Shown piece by piece: positions 1-8,823 of a stretch of 64,000 bases of DNA. Positions within the stretch are counted from its first letter, which is position 1, and every line of letters starts with the position of its first letter. The notes under the pieces are model-generated. The model made no database searches, was not told the DNA's origin, and was given only the letters and a program-made list of their open reading frames with translations. The stretch comes from Sporosarcina beigongshangi. GTDB lineage: Bacteria; Actinomycetota; Actinomycetes; Actinomycetales; Micrococcaceae. The position numbers and the translations under genes are program-made. The DNA lies in assembly GCF_016820535.1 (NCBI RefSeq), contig NZ_JADHDY010000002.1:186001-250000 (forward strand), given 5' to 3'.

Positions 1-465
1 CACGCCAACGGCGGTCCATTGCAGTGGGCGCAGCTTTTCCTTCAGGACGATCACGCCGATCAACACGGAGACCAGCGGATTGATGAAGTACCCCAGGGAC
101 GCCTCGACGGTGTTGCCCGTGGTAACGGCGAACACGTAGGTCAGCCAATTGATGACGATGAGGACGCCGGCCACCGCCAGGGTGCCGAGGATGCGCTTGT
201 TCCCGGCCGCGGCGCGGAGCTTGCCCCAGCCGCGCGCCACGGTGATGGTGATGGCGCAAAAGATCACGGACCACACCACGCGGTTGGCCACGATCTCTAT
301 GCTGTTGGCCGGCAGGAGCAGGATGAAGTAGAGCGGCATCAGGCCCCACCAGCCATAGGCTCCCACCCCGTACAACACGCCCTTGGCGCCTTCGGAACGG
401 GCGGGGCGCGCCGGCTTGCCGCGCTTGCCGGGGGACTGTTGTATCTGCGGGTTGCCTGTGGTCAC
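1..465 (-). CDS. rarD: RarD/EamA-family permease, N-terminal 155 residues
   Basis: The gene enters from the left edge, so only its first 155 codons are present. The GTG start at 465 is chosen because the RarD-like sequence begins soon after it (VTTGNPQIQQ, then GVLYGVGAYGWWGLMPLYF). At least three hydrophobic segments follow, plus the family-typical stretch ASLGYFINPLVSVLIGV. RarD proteins are ten-helix inner-membrane drug/metabolite-type transporters; the substrate cannot be told from the sequence. The start has no strong ribosome site, and upstream in-frame codons stay open for a few residues, so the exact start is uncertain. A perfect hairpin lies immediately upstream. Confidence 0.8.
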   Translation of the reverse strand, partial: MTTGNPQIQQSPGKRGKPARPARSEGAKGVLYGVGAYGWWGLMPLYFILLLPANSIEIVANRVVWSVIFCAITITVARGWGKLRAAAGNKRILGTLAVAGVLIVINWLTYVFAVTTGNTVEASLGYFINPLVSVLIGVIVLKEKLRPLQWTAVGV

Positions 466-467
466 TA

Positions 468-489
468 CCCCATCAGAGCACTGATGGGG
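468..489. repeat. Perfect 9-bp hairpin upstream of rarD
   Basis: CCCCATCAG and CTGATGGGG flank a 4-base loop. It lies between the end of the beta-helix gene (590) and the rarD start (465), both on the minus strand. There is no T-run on either side, so it is either a weak terminator or an operator or leader structure for rarD. Confidence 0.5.
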
Positions 490-589
490 CGCAAACGCCA
501 CGTCCACTTGGGCTTCGGTGGACCGTGGCGGACTGCGGACGGTGCAGCAGGTGAGGTTCCGTCTTGCTCACCGGCCGCACCACCCTGCC

Positions 590-1693
590 CTAGAACACGT
601 GCTGGACGTTGCCGCTGATCCGGGGTGCGTTGCCGGCCCCGTTGGACTGGAAGCCAAGGATCTTCACGGGGTTGTTGCCCGTGGCCGTGATGGACAGGTT
701 GGACAGGGCGCAGCCGGTCAGCAGCCACTGGTTGGCGCCGTGGTTGTTGGCCTTGATGTTCGTGTACCAGAGCGTGTTGCCCGTGAAGGTGGGCGGCAGC
801 AGTCCGTCCACGACGACGCCGGCACCCGGGTCGATGGACTGGCCGCCAATGTCGAAGGCCACATTTGATGTCCAGCGTGCCCCGCCGCTGCCGTTGCTGT
901 GGTTGAAGGTGTTGCCGGTCACGGCACCGTGGTTCCAGTTGTCCGAGGCGAGCGCGCCGTAGGGGCTGGTCTTGGCATAGGCATAGTAGGCGCCGTAGCA
1001 GTTGACCACCACGTTGGAGGTGACGGACAGGTTGCCGCTGCTGTTCCAAATGGCGAGGCGGTTGGCGGTGAAGATGTTGTCCGTCACGGCGCTGTATTCG
1101 GCCCGGTCGGTGAAGGAGAGGCCGAAGTAGCAGCGGTTGAAGGTGTTGCCCTGGATATGGCCCCGGTAGGAGAAATAGTCATCCGCCCGGTCTCCGGTGA
1201 CAACGACGCCGGCGCCCAGCCAGTAATTGAAGTCGCAGTCGGTGATCCGGAAGCTGGTGCAGCGTTCCAGCCGGATGGCTGTGTGGGCGAAGTTGGCTGG
1301 CTGGTTCAAGGGATCTTCGGCGCGGCCCTGCAGGGTCAGGTTGCGGATGGTGATGCCGGTTTTGGAGGTGGCAACGAACGCCGCCACGTCGTCCGAAGCC
1401 ACAGTGATGACGGCGCCGTTGCCTTCAATCGAGGCGTTGTCCGGCAGGTCGACCGGGGCCGCCAGGGTGTAGCTGGCTCCTGCCACGAGCTGGACTTGGG
1501 GGCTCGCGGCCAGGACCGCGGCCCAGTCGTCGCCCGGCTGCAGCACAACCACGGCTTTGTGGCTGCTTGCTGCGGTGGCTGCTGGGGCAAACGCCACCCC
1601 GGCAAGGGCACCCACGCCGGCGATGCCGGCACCGGCCAGCATCCTGCGGCGGCCCATGGGGGAAATGTTTGAATCAGAGGTTCGACGTGCCAT
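590..1693 (-). CDS. Tat-exported right-handed parallel beta-helix protein
   Basis: This 367-residue protein starts with a twin-arginine signal: GRRRMLAGAG, a hydrophobic stretch to about residue 40, and an AxA cleavage site near AATAA. The mature part is a run of short repeats rich in N, G, T and V (for example GITIRNLTLQG, FRITDCDFNYW, GHIQGNTFNRCYFG, AVTDNIFTANR). This is the pattern of pectate-lyase or NosD-type beta-helices. Such proteins are often secreted polysaccharide lyases or surface adhesins, but no catalytic signature is recognisable. It appears monocistronic, with a 320-base upstream region shared with the divergent fprA. Confidence 0.75.
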   Translation of the reverse strand: MARRTSDSNISPMGRRRMLAGAGIAGVGALAGVAFAPAATAASSHKAVVVLQPGDDWAAVLAASPQVQLVAGASYTLAAPVDLPDNASIEGNGAVITVASDDVAAFVATSKTGITIRNLTLQGRAEDPLNQPANFAHTAIRLERCTSFRITDCDFNYWLGAGVVVTGDRADDYFSYRGHIQGNTFNRCYFGLSFTDRAEYSAVTDNIFTANRLAIWNSSGNLSVTSNVVVNCYGAYYAYAKTSPYGALASDNWNHGAVTGNTFNHSNGSGGARWTSNVAFDIGGQSIDPGAGVVVDGLLPPTFTGNTLWYTNIKANNHGANQWLLTGCALSNLSITATGNNPVKILGFQSNGAGNAPRISGNVQHVF

Positions 1694-2014
1694 GTAGGAT
1701 CTCCTGAACGAATCGAGTTTGGTGCGCGATCAATGCGTGAATGTGACACACAATACACTCGAGCGGCCGGCGATGTGCAAGGGCTGTGAAATGTGACTCG
1801 GACTTGGCGGGGTGTGGATCGCAGGCCGCCAGGCCATGGGGAGGTGAGTGCTTCCTCACTTTGGCCTGCCCGTCGTGCCGGAACGCAATTAGACTAGGAA
1901 AGTAGCGCTTAATTTGCGCTGTCGTGTGCAACAGTTGACGTGTCGGGACCATGGAGTGTCTTGATGGATGATGTGTCTTGATGTTGCGACTCACAGTTCG
2001 GAAGGACTTCTTTC
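1694..2014. other. Divergent intergenic region, beta-helix gene / fprA
   Basis: No gene is supported here. It must hold both promoters. It contains a direct repeat GTGTCTTGATG (1956-1966 and 1973-1983, 17 bp apart) just before fprA, a small inverted repeat AGCGC/GCGCT (1904-1908, 1916-1920), and the fprA ribosome site GGAAGGA at 2000-2006. Confidence 0.5.
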
Positions 2015-3433
2015 TTGGCTAACTCGAACGCCGCCCGCCCATTCCGCGTTGCCATCGTCGGCTCCGGCCCGGCTGGTGTTTATGCAGCAGACATCTTGAC
2101 GAAGTCCCAGGAAGTCGCCGGCGGCGACGTGCAGGTGAGCATCGACCTCTTTGAGTCGCAGCCGGCACCTTACGGGCTGATCCGCTATGGCGTCGCCCCT
2201 GACCACCCGCGCATCAAGGGCATCATGAACGCCCTGCACAAGGTGCTGGACCGCGGCGACATCCGCTTTTTCGGCAATGTCACGTACGGCCGCGACCTGA
2301 CCATGTCCGATCTGCGCGCCCACTACGACGCCGTCATCTTCGCCACCGGCGCCACCAAGGACGCGGACCTGAACATTCCCGGCATCGAGCTGGATGGCTC
2401 CTACGGCGGTGCGGACTTTGTCTCCTGGTACGACGGCCATCCCGACGTCTCGCGCGAATGGCCGCTGACGGCGAAGGAGATTGCCGTGATCGGCAATGGC
2501 AACGTTGCCCTGGACGTGGCCCGTGTCCTGTCCAAACACGCCGAGGACATGCTTGTCACCGAAATCCCGGACAATGTCTACCAGGGGTTGAAGGAATCTC
2601 CCGTTACGGATGTGCACATTTTCGGGCGGCGCGGCCCGGCCCAGGTGAAGTTTACGCCCCTGGAGCTGCGCGAACTGTCCCATTCCCGCGATGTGGACAT
2701 TATTTTGTACGAGGAGGACTTCGACTTCGATGAAGCCTCGGACACGGCAATCAAGAGCAACAACCAGGTCAAGATCATGGTCAACACGCTCACCAACTGG
2801 CTCGTTGAGCAGGAGGAGAGCGCCAGCCGGACCCCAGCCTCCCGACGCCTGCACCTGCACTTCCTGCACACGCCGGTGGAGATCATGGGCGAGGACGGCA
2901 AGGTCACAGGCATCAAGTTCGAGCGAAACGAACTCGATGGCACGGGCAATGCCCGCGGCACCGGCGAGTTCGTCGACTACCCCGTCCAGGCCGTCTACCG
3001 CGCCGTGGGCTATTTCGGGTCGGAACTGTCCGACGTTGATTTTGATGCGCGCCGGGGCGTCATCCCCAACGACGGCGGACGCGTGCTGGATGCCGACGGC
3101 ACCCACGTGCCGGGGCTGTATGCGACGGGCTGGATCAAGCGCGGCCCGGTAGGCCTGATCGGCAGCACCAAGGGCGACGCCCTGGAAACCATCGGCTGCC
3201 TGCTGGAAGACCGGCTGAACCTGCCGGTTGCCGAGCACCCGGGCGAACAGGAAATTGTGGACCTGCTGGAATCGCGCGGCATCGACTACACCACCTGGGA
3301 AGGCTGGAACAAGCTGGACGCCCATGAAAAACACCTGGGCGAGACGTATGTTCCGGACCCCGGGATCGAGGTGGTCCGCGAACGCGTCAAGGTTGTGGAC
3401 CGCGAGCAGATGGTCAATATCTCCAAGAAGTAG
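2015..3433 (+). CDS. fprA: NADPH-ferredoxin reductase FprA (adrenodoxin reductase family)
   Basis: This 472-residue cytoplasmic flavoprotein passes electrons between NADPH and ferredoxin. The FAD site is VAIVGSGPAGVYAA at the N-terminus. PAPYGLIRYGVAPDHPRIK is the diagnostic adrenodoxin-reductase motif. The NADP site is IGNGNVALDVARVL near residue 160, and GWIKRGPVGLIGSTKGDA closes the FAD site. Length and order match actinobacterial FprA. The start is a TTG at 2015, supported by GGAAGGA eight bases upstream. No ferredoxin gene is adjacent. A strong terminator follows. Confidence 0.95.
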   Translation: MANSNAARPFRVAIVGSGPAGVYAADILTKSQEVAGGDVQVSIDLFESQPAPYGLIRYGVAPDHPRIKGIMNALHKVLDRGDIRFFGNVTYGRDLTMSDLRAHYDAVIFATGATKDADLNIPGIELDGSYGGADFVSWYDGHPDVSREWPLTAKEIAVIGNGNVALDVARVLSKHAEDMLVTEIPDNVYQGLKESPVTDVHIFGRRGPAQVKFTPLELRELSHSRDVDIILYEEDFDFDEASDTAIKSNNQVKIMVNTLTNWLVEQEESASRTPASRRLHLHFLHTPVEIMGEDGKVTGIKFERNELDGTGNARGTGEFVDYPVQAVYRAVGYFGSELSDVDFDARRGVIPNDGGRVLDADGTHVPGLYATGWIKRGPVGLIGSTKGDALETIGCLLEDRLNLPVAEHPGEQEIVDLLESRGIDYTTWEGWNKLDAHEKHLGETYVPDPGIEVVRERVKVVDREQMVNISKK

Positions 3434-3444
3434 CGGTGGCCGGC

Positions 3445-3476
3445 AAGGCCGGTCGGCATGGGCCGACCGGCCTTTT
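3445..3476 (+). terminator. Rho-independent terminator of fprA
   Basis: A 12-bp perfect stem (AAGGCCGGTCGG / CCGACCGGCCTT) with a 6-base loop is followed by TTTT, 11 bases after the fprA stop. Confidence 0.85.
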
Positions 3477-3588
3477 CCATGGCCAAAAGATTCTGCAAAA
3501 AAGTTCTTTCGTTTTCGCGTCATGAATCACCTCCGACCCACTCTCATCATGTGTAGGCCGAAAAATGTGTTCAAGGGGCAGGTGGGAA

Positions 3589-4050
3589 ATGATTGGCAGC
3601 GCAGGAATTCTTCAGGGTAACGCGGTATTGCTGGCGGGCATGCCCTGGGCCGAAACGCCCGTCGACCTGCCCGGTCTCGCAGTGGCCAGCAGCCATGCAC
3701 TGATTGAAGCCGGGGTGTTGCTGACAGTCCAGGCCTACGTCCTCAACTGTACGGCCAGCCGCTTGTCCGGGCTGGTGCTGCAGCCTCGGTCCTTCACCAA
3801 TGCAGGCATGGAATTCCTTGACTATGCCAGCTGCCCAAGCCGGGAGGATCTGGCCCTGCCGGACCTTGCTCCCGGAGATTTCGTGGCCCGGACGTTTACG
3901 TACCGGGTGACGGAACGGGACGCCAGCCACGGCGGCCCCATCATTGCGGCTCTTGCCGTCCTCATGGACACCCAGGAGGGACGGTTCAAGGTGGCCGAAC
4001 AGGACGTCCTCGTCCAGGTTCACAATCTGGAGGTGGCAGGGATCCGGTAA
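3589..4050 (+). CDS. Conserved-looking hypothetical protein
   Basis: This is a 153-residue soluble protein of no family I recognise. It is rich in hydrophobic beta-like segments (LLTVQAYVLNCTASRL, GDFVARTFTYRVTERD, QDVLVQVHNLEVAGIR), suggesting an all-beta fold. No signal peptide or metal motif is seen. ATG 3589 is taken as the start because AAGGGGCAGG lies just upstream; an in-frame ATG at 3565 would add eight residues. It stands alone between two terminators. Confidence 0.55.
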   Translation: MIGSAGILQGNAVLLAGMPWAETPVDLPGLAVASSHALIEAGVLLTVQAYVLNCTASRLSGLVLQPRSFTNAGMEFLDYASCPSREDLALPDLAPGDFVARTFTYRVTERDASHGGPIIAALAVLMDTQEGRFKVAEQDVLVQVHNLEVAGIR

Positions 4051-4169
4051 TTCCGGGCCACGGCCTGCCCTGGCATTGCCAACCGTCGAATTGGGGGATT
4101 TTCCACTCTTGGGAGACTGGAAGATCATAGACGGTTGGCGGTGCCGGGCCATGCGCCGGCACGAACTTG

Positions 4170-4202
4170 AAAGGCTCCCTGCCACGACGCAGGGGGCCTT
4201 TT
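4170..4202 (+). terminator. Terminator after the 3589-4050 gene
   Basis: AAAGGCTCCCTGC pairs with GCAGGGGGCCTTT around a 6-base loop and ends in TTTT. A-rich sequence on the left arm could make it work in both directions. Confidence 0.75.
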
Positions 4203-4305
4203 GGGCTCCGGTGTGCCGGCACCCCTGAACGGCCAGTGCACCGCGGAAAAATCCCCCTTTGTGCCGGGATAGGATGGCACCCGTTGGCAGACGTGAGGAG
4301 AGGCG

Positions 4306-6300
4306 TTGTCAGGACTGCAAGACGATGGGTTGTTGGAGCCGCAAATAAGCGACGCAACGCTCATCCTTCGTGTGCGCAACGGCTCTTCCAGCGCTTATGG
4401 ACTCTTGTACGAACGCCACGTCGACAGCGCCCTGGCCACTGCGGGGCGCTACGCCGGAAACCGCAGCGACGCCTCGGATCTCGTGGCGGAGGCCTTCGCC
4501 AACGTGCTGCAGGCACTGCAGAACGGCAACGGCCCCGAAATCTTTTTCCGGGCATACCTTCTGACCACCCTGCGCCGACTGGCCGCGGCCAAGCGCAGTG
4601 CCGATGAGAAACTTTTCGTGCTGGACGACCTTGAATCGGTTGCCCCTGCGGTCCCCGCCGCAAACACCGCCGTCATCGCCTTTGAAAATGAAACAGTCGC
4701 GCGGTCGTTTCGAAACCTACCCGAACGCTGGCAGCTGGTGCTGTGGCACACCGAAATTGACGGACTTGCGCCGTCGGCGGTGGCGCCCATGCTTGGGATG
4801 AGTGCCAACGCCGTGTCCGCACTTGCGGTTCGGGCACGCGAAGGGCTCAAGCAGGCCTACCTGCAAAACCACCTATCGGGAACCGGCACTCCCGGATGCG
4901 AGAAGTACACCGACCAACTGGGCGCCTATGCCCGCCATGGCTTGACCGCCCGACGCACAAAAATCGTCCAGGCCCACGTTGACGGCTGCCTCAAGTGCAC
5001 GGAAAAGCTGCTGTACCTCGAAGACGTGGGTGTTGGCATGCGCGCCATCATTTTCCCCGCGTTGCTGGGGTTGGCCTTTGCGGGCAAGGGCGCAGCCATT
5101 GTGGGCGGCGGCCTTGGCCTGGGTCTGAAGCTGGGTGCCACCGCAGACCTGTCCGCGTCAGGCGCCCAGGGAGCGGGAGCCACCGGAACGGGGGCCACCG
5201 GAGCGGGTGCTGCCGGCGCCGCCGCGGCGACGGGCCTCGGTCTTCCTGCTGTGGGCGCCCTGGCTGCCGCAGTTGTTGCAGCCTTGGTCATGGTGGGCGG
5301 TGTGGTTGCCGCAGCCGTGGGGGTGCCGTTCTTTGGCGGGTTATCGGCTGGGCCCGCGGCCGCGCCCCAAACGGGCGGTTTCGCCAGCCAGGAACCGGGC
5401 GGACAGCCGTCTGCCGTGGGTGCCAAGCGCAATCCGGACGCCTCCGCCAGCCCTCCCGTCGTTGTCTTGAACGATCCTGCGATCCTGCCCTCGGCCGGAA
5501 TCCTTCCGCCCCTGCATACGGCTTCACCACCGGAGTACGCCGGCATGCCGGAACCGGGGACCCTGCCGCCGGAAGCCTTTGGCCCTGAACCGTCGTCACC
5601 CCTGAAACCAGACACGACGGTGGTGCCCATGGGGGTGCCGACCGCCGAACCCCTTGGTGGGCCTTCTTTGGCCCCGATCCCGGAGCCTTCGCTTGCGCCG
5701 ACGTCGAGCGCCAGGCCAACCACTCCGACAGTGATACCGGTGCCTGAACCGACCAAACCGCCCCCTGTGGTTCCGACGTCGGCGCCATCGTTGACGCCCA
5801 CTGTGTCCCCCACGACGGCTCCCACCTCCACGCCTGCACCTTCGGCCACTCCAACAGCGGAGCCGACTGTGGCGCCCACGGTTGAGCCGACTGTGGAACC
5901 GACTGTTGAACCAACTGTCGAGCCTTCGCCGACGACCTCGCCTGCGCAAAAGCCTGAGTTCGTGGCTCAGTCCTCGGCCATGGATGCTGACTGGTATGGG
6001 CCCAAGCTAAAAGTCTCGCTGTCGACCGTGAATCATGTAGAGGCCACGGCCGCGGTCGCGACTATTGGCACCACGGCATGGTGGAATCCAATTGATATTG
6101 CCGTCGCATCATCGTCTGGATGGACATGTGAGCCGCCCTCCAGTTGGCTGGGTACCTCGTGGACGTGTTCGTCCGAGAAGTGGTCAGGGGAGCCCGTGGA
6201 CTTTACCCTTTCCAGGTCCTGGCTTTCCGGGACCGTGGCGGTGAACGTGGCCGTCACGGCTGAGGACGCGGATGAGGTCAAATCGACCTTCACGTTCTAG
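4306..6300 (+). CDS. Sigma-70-like factor fused to zinc anti-sigma-like domain, membrane segment and Pro/Thr-rich tail
   Basis: This 664-residue protein has several parts. Residues 15-95 resemble sigma region 2 (YGLLYERHVDSALATAGRYA, DASDLVAEAFANVL). Residues 125-190 are region 4 with its helix-turn-helix (LPERWQLVLWHTEIDGLAPS, MLGMSANAVSALAVRAREGL). Residues 198-231 hold C198 and H224-x3-C228-x2-C231, the zinc-binding anti-sigma (ZAS) pattern. Gly/Ala-rich stretches and a likely membrane helix at about 313-343 follow. Next is a long Pro/Thr/Glu-rich segment (375-555) with TVEP repeats, then an approximately 110-residue tail with two Cys (WTCEPPSSWLG, WTCSSEKW). The parts imply a one-polypeptide sigma/anti-sigma sensor reaching outside the cell. 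The start is TTG 4306 behind GTGAGGAGAGG. No separate anti-sigma gene is adjacent. Confidence 0.8.
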   Translation: MSGLQDDGLLEPQISDATLILRVRNGSSSAYGLLYERHVDSALATAGRYAGNRSDASDLVAEAFANVLQALQNGNGPEIFFRAYLLTTLRRLAAAKRSADEKLFVLDDLESVAPAVPAANTAVIAFENETVARSFRNLPERWQLVLWHTEIDGLAPSAVAPMLGMSANAVSALAVRAREGLKQAYLQNHLSGTGTPGCEKYTDQLGAYARHGLTARRTKIVQAHVDGCLKCTEKLLYLEDVGVGMRAIIFPALLGLAFAGKGAAIVGGGLGLGLKLGATADLSASGAQGAGATGTGATGAGAAGAAAATGLGLPAVGALAAAVVAALVMVGGVVAAAVGVPFFGGLSAGPAAAPQTGGFASQEPGGQPSAVGAKRNPDASASPPVVVLNDPAILPSAGILPPLHTASPPEYAGMPEPGTLPPEAFGPEPSSPLKPDTTVVPMGVPTAEPLGGPSLAPIPEPSLAPTSSARPTTPTVIPVPEPTKPPPVVPTSAPSLTPTVSPTTAPTSTPAPSATPTAEPTVAPTVEPTVEPTVEPTVEPSPTTSPAQKPEFVAQSSAMDADWYGPKLKVSLSTVNHVEATAAVATIGTTAWWNPIDIAVASSSGWTCEPPSSWLGTSWTCSSEKWSGEPVDFTLSRSWLSGTVAVNVAVTAEDADEVKSTFTF

Positions 6301-6430
6301 CTGTTGTTCATGACGGCAAATGACGAACCGAAAATCTTATAGTGTGAGACAAACTATTTGAGATTCCGAAGTTCTGATAATGGTTCGCTAGGCTTGTTTG
6401 GTTGAAAGACTCCAAGACGAAGTGGCTGGC

Positions 6431-7921
6431 ATGAACCTGTTCCGAACGAAATCCATCGAGCATTCCCTGGCTGATGCCGACGAACCGGGTCGCAGGCTCA
6501 AGCGGTCGCTGAGCACGTGGGACCTGATGATCATGGGAATCGCCGTGGCTGTCGGGGCAGGAATTTTCTCCGTTGGTGCCGAGGCTGCCGCCAACCATGC
6601 CGGACCGGCGGTCTCCATTTCCTTCATCTTGGCCGCCGTCACCTGCGCGCTGGCCATCATGTGTTACGCCGAGTTTGCGACTGCCATCCCGGTTACAGGC
6701 AGCGCCTATGTGTTCACATATGCCACGGTGGGGGAGCTTCTGGCATGGATCATCGGCTGGAACTTGATTCTGGAACTGCTCATGGCGGCCTCCGTCATTG
6801 CCAAGTACTGGGGCATTTACCTGAGCAACTTCTTTGAAGCCGTCAACCTCGACGTCCCCTCACACTTCGGGATTGGCCCGCTGACCGTTTACTGGGGGCC
6901 TCTCGTGGTTGTCTCGGTCTTCACATTCATACTGGTCATGGGCACCAAGCTTGCCGCCCGCATCAACAATGTCTTCACGCTGATCAAGATCAGCATCGTG
7001 CTGTTTGTGATCGTGGTGGGATTCTTCTACGTCAAGGCGGAGAATTACCGGCCGTTTGTGCCGCCATCCCAGCCTGCGCCGGCCACTGAGACTGCGTGGC
7101 AGGCACAGCCCTTCCTGTCGCTGCTGACCGGCGCGGAACCATCCATGTACGGCTTCGTGGGCATCATCTCCGGTGCCGCGCTGGTTTTCTTCGCCTTTAT
7201 CGGCTTCGACGTGGTGGCCACAAGCGCGGAAGAAGTCAAGAACCCTTCCAAGACCCTGCCTCGCGGCATTTTTGCCGGCCTTGCCGTCACCACCGTTCTT
7301 TACATCCTGGTCACCCTGGCGGTGACCGGAATGGTCTCCTACTCCGACCTTGCCCAGGCAGATGATCCCTCGCTGTCGACAGCGTTTGCCCTGGTGGGTG
7401 CCGACTGGGCCGTCGTTGTCATCTCCCTTGGCTCGCTCATTGGCCTGACCACCGTCATTATGGTGCTGTTGATGGGCTTGGCCCGGGTCCTGATGGCCAT
7501 GAGCCGCGACGGCCTGCTGCCCAACGCCCTGAGCAGGACCTCCGACAAGCATTCCACCCCGGCCCGCACCCAGATCCTCAGCGGTGTGTTCGTGGCCGTG
7601 CTGGCAGGCTTCACCCCGGTGGAGCTGCTGAGCGAAATGATCAACATTGGCACATTGAGCGCGTTTGTCATGGTCAGCATCGGCATCCTGGTGCTGCGGC
7701 ACAAGCGGCCAGACCTCAAGCCAGCCTTCAAAGTGCCGTTCGGGCCCGTCATCCCCATCTTGTCGACCCTCCTGTGCATCTACCTGATGCTGAACCTGGC
7801 AACGTTGACGTGGGTATTCTTTGCCATCTGGCTGGCCATAGGCCTCGTGTTCTACTTCAGTTACGGCCACTGGAACTCGCGGTTGCGGCGCGAAGGCCTG
7901 GCCGCCAACCGCAAGGTCTGA
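6431..7921 (+). CDS. APC-superfamily amino-acid permease (CAT/YfnA type)
   Basis: This is a 496-residue integral membrane transporter with about twelve hydrophobic helices. Diagnostic stretches are RSLSTWDLMIMGIAVAVGAGIF (helix 1), FIGFDVVATSAEEVKNPSKT and LPRGIFAG, typical of the cationic amino-acid transporter subfamily. Substrate specificity cannot be assigned. ATG 6431 places the usual 30-40 residue cytosolic N-terminus before helix 1; an upstream in-frame TTG at 6398 is less likely. An AT-rich stretch at 6335-6385 probably carries the promoter. Confidence 0.88.
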   Translation: MNLFRTKSIEHSLADADEPGRRLKRSLSTWDLMIMGIAVAVGAGIFSVGAEAAANHAGPAVSISFILAAVTCALAIMCYAEFATAIPVTGSAYVFTYATVGELLAWIIGWNLILELLMAASVIAKYWGIYLSNFFEAVNLDVPSHFGIGPLTVYWGPLVVVSVFTFILVMGTKLAARINNVFTLIKISIVLFVIVVGFFYVKAENYRPFVPPSQPAPATETAWQAQPFLSLLTGAEPSMYGFVGIISGAALVFFAFIGFDVVATSAEEVKNPSKTLPRGIFAGLAVTTVLYILVTLAVTGMVSYSDLAQADDPSLSTAFALVGADWAVVVISLGSLIGLTTVIMVLLMGLARVLMAMSRDGLLPNALSRTSDKHSTPARTQILSGVFVAVLAGFTPVELLSEMINIGTLSAFVMVSIGILVLRHKRPDLKPAFKVPFGPVIPILSTLLCIYLMLNLATLTWVFFAIWLAIGLVFYFSYGHWNSRLRREGLAANRKV

Positions 7922-8021
7922 GCCGCCCGGCCGAAGGGCAAGGCCTTGCACAAGAGGCCGGCCCGGTGTCGCCGGCCGCGGCACCGCGGACACGGCAGGG
8001 GAACAAGGGAAATGGACGGTC

Positions 8022-8798
8022 ATGACTCAGCATCGCAGTATCCGGGAGGCGGCTCCTGAAGCCGTCATGCTCGCGGGAGCGGGCCGCGCAATTTTGTTGC
8101 AGCTGGCCAATCCAGCCGTGGGCTACGGGGTGGCCCGCCACTCCAGTTTCGCCACCGACCCGCTGAAGCGGCTCCATGGCACGCTCAGCTACATCTATGC
8201 ACTGACCAACGGAACTCCCCAGCAACGGGCCACGATGACTGCCCAAGTCCACAAGGCCCACCGCCCGGTTGCGTCAGCCGAGGCACCGGACCATCCGGCC
8301 TACGATGCCGGCGACCCCACGTTGCAACTGTGGGTCGCGGCAACCCTCTACGATTCGGCCATGCTCGTCCACCGCCAGGTGTTTGGACCATTGCAGCCGG
8401 AGGATGCCGAAGCGCTCTACCGCGACTACGGCGTCTTGGGAACGGCGCTGGGCATGCCCGCAACACTCTGGCCCGCGACCACGGCTGACTTCGAGGAATA
8501 CTGGAACCGGCAAATTCGGCAGCTCAGCGTGGATGAGACCATCCGCGGTGTGGCCGGGGAACTCCTTGCAGCCCGGGCGGCGCCGCGGTGGATCAAGATG
8601 CTCATGCCCGTGGCCCGGTTCCTGACAGCGGGCCTGCTGCCCGCCAGCGTCCGGGACATGTTTGGCTTGAAATGGTCACCTGCCAGGGAACGGGCCCTCG
8701 GTGCGTTCTTCCGTGCAGCGCGGTTCCTGGTCAAGGTGGTGCCGAGGCGGATCAAGCATGCGCCAATGCACTACTACCTCAAGCGCATTCCCGGCTAG
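8022..8798 (+). CDS. Oxygenase MpaB-like / DUF2236 family protein
   Basis: This 258-residue soluble protein begins with the family hallmark region EAVMLAGAGRAILLQLANPA, followed by GVARHSSFATDPLKRLHGTL. It continues with DPTLQLWVAATLYDSAMLVH, FGPLQPEDAEALYRDYGVLG and ADFEEYWNRQ, all recognisable DUF2236 blocks. Some family members are heme-dependent latex-clearing or MpaB-type oxygenases; the substrate is unknown here. It may be co-transcribed with the permease 100 bases upstream. Confidence 0.82.
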   Translation: MTQHRSIREAAPEAVMLAGAGRAILLQLANPAVGYGVARHSSFATDPLKRLHGTLSYIYALTNGTPQQRATMTAQVHKAHRPVASAEAPDHPAYDAGDPTLQLWVAATLYDSAMLVHRQVFGPLQPEDAEALYRDYGVLGTALGMPATLWPATTADFEEYWNRQIRQLSVDETIRGVAGELLAARAAPRWIKMLMPVARFLTAGLLPASVRDMFGLKWSPARERALGAFFRAARFLVKVVPRRIKHAPMHYYLKRIPG

Positions 8799-8823
8799 CA
8801 CGATCGATCCCCGGAATGCGCGG

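Noticed and set aside
4926-5879. 317-codon open frame antisense to the sigma fusion gene
   Set aside because: It mirrors the Pro/Thr repeat region and encodes Gly/Val low complexity. The plus strand has a coherent multidomain protein.
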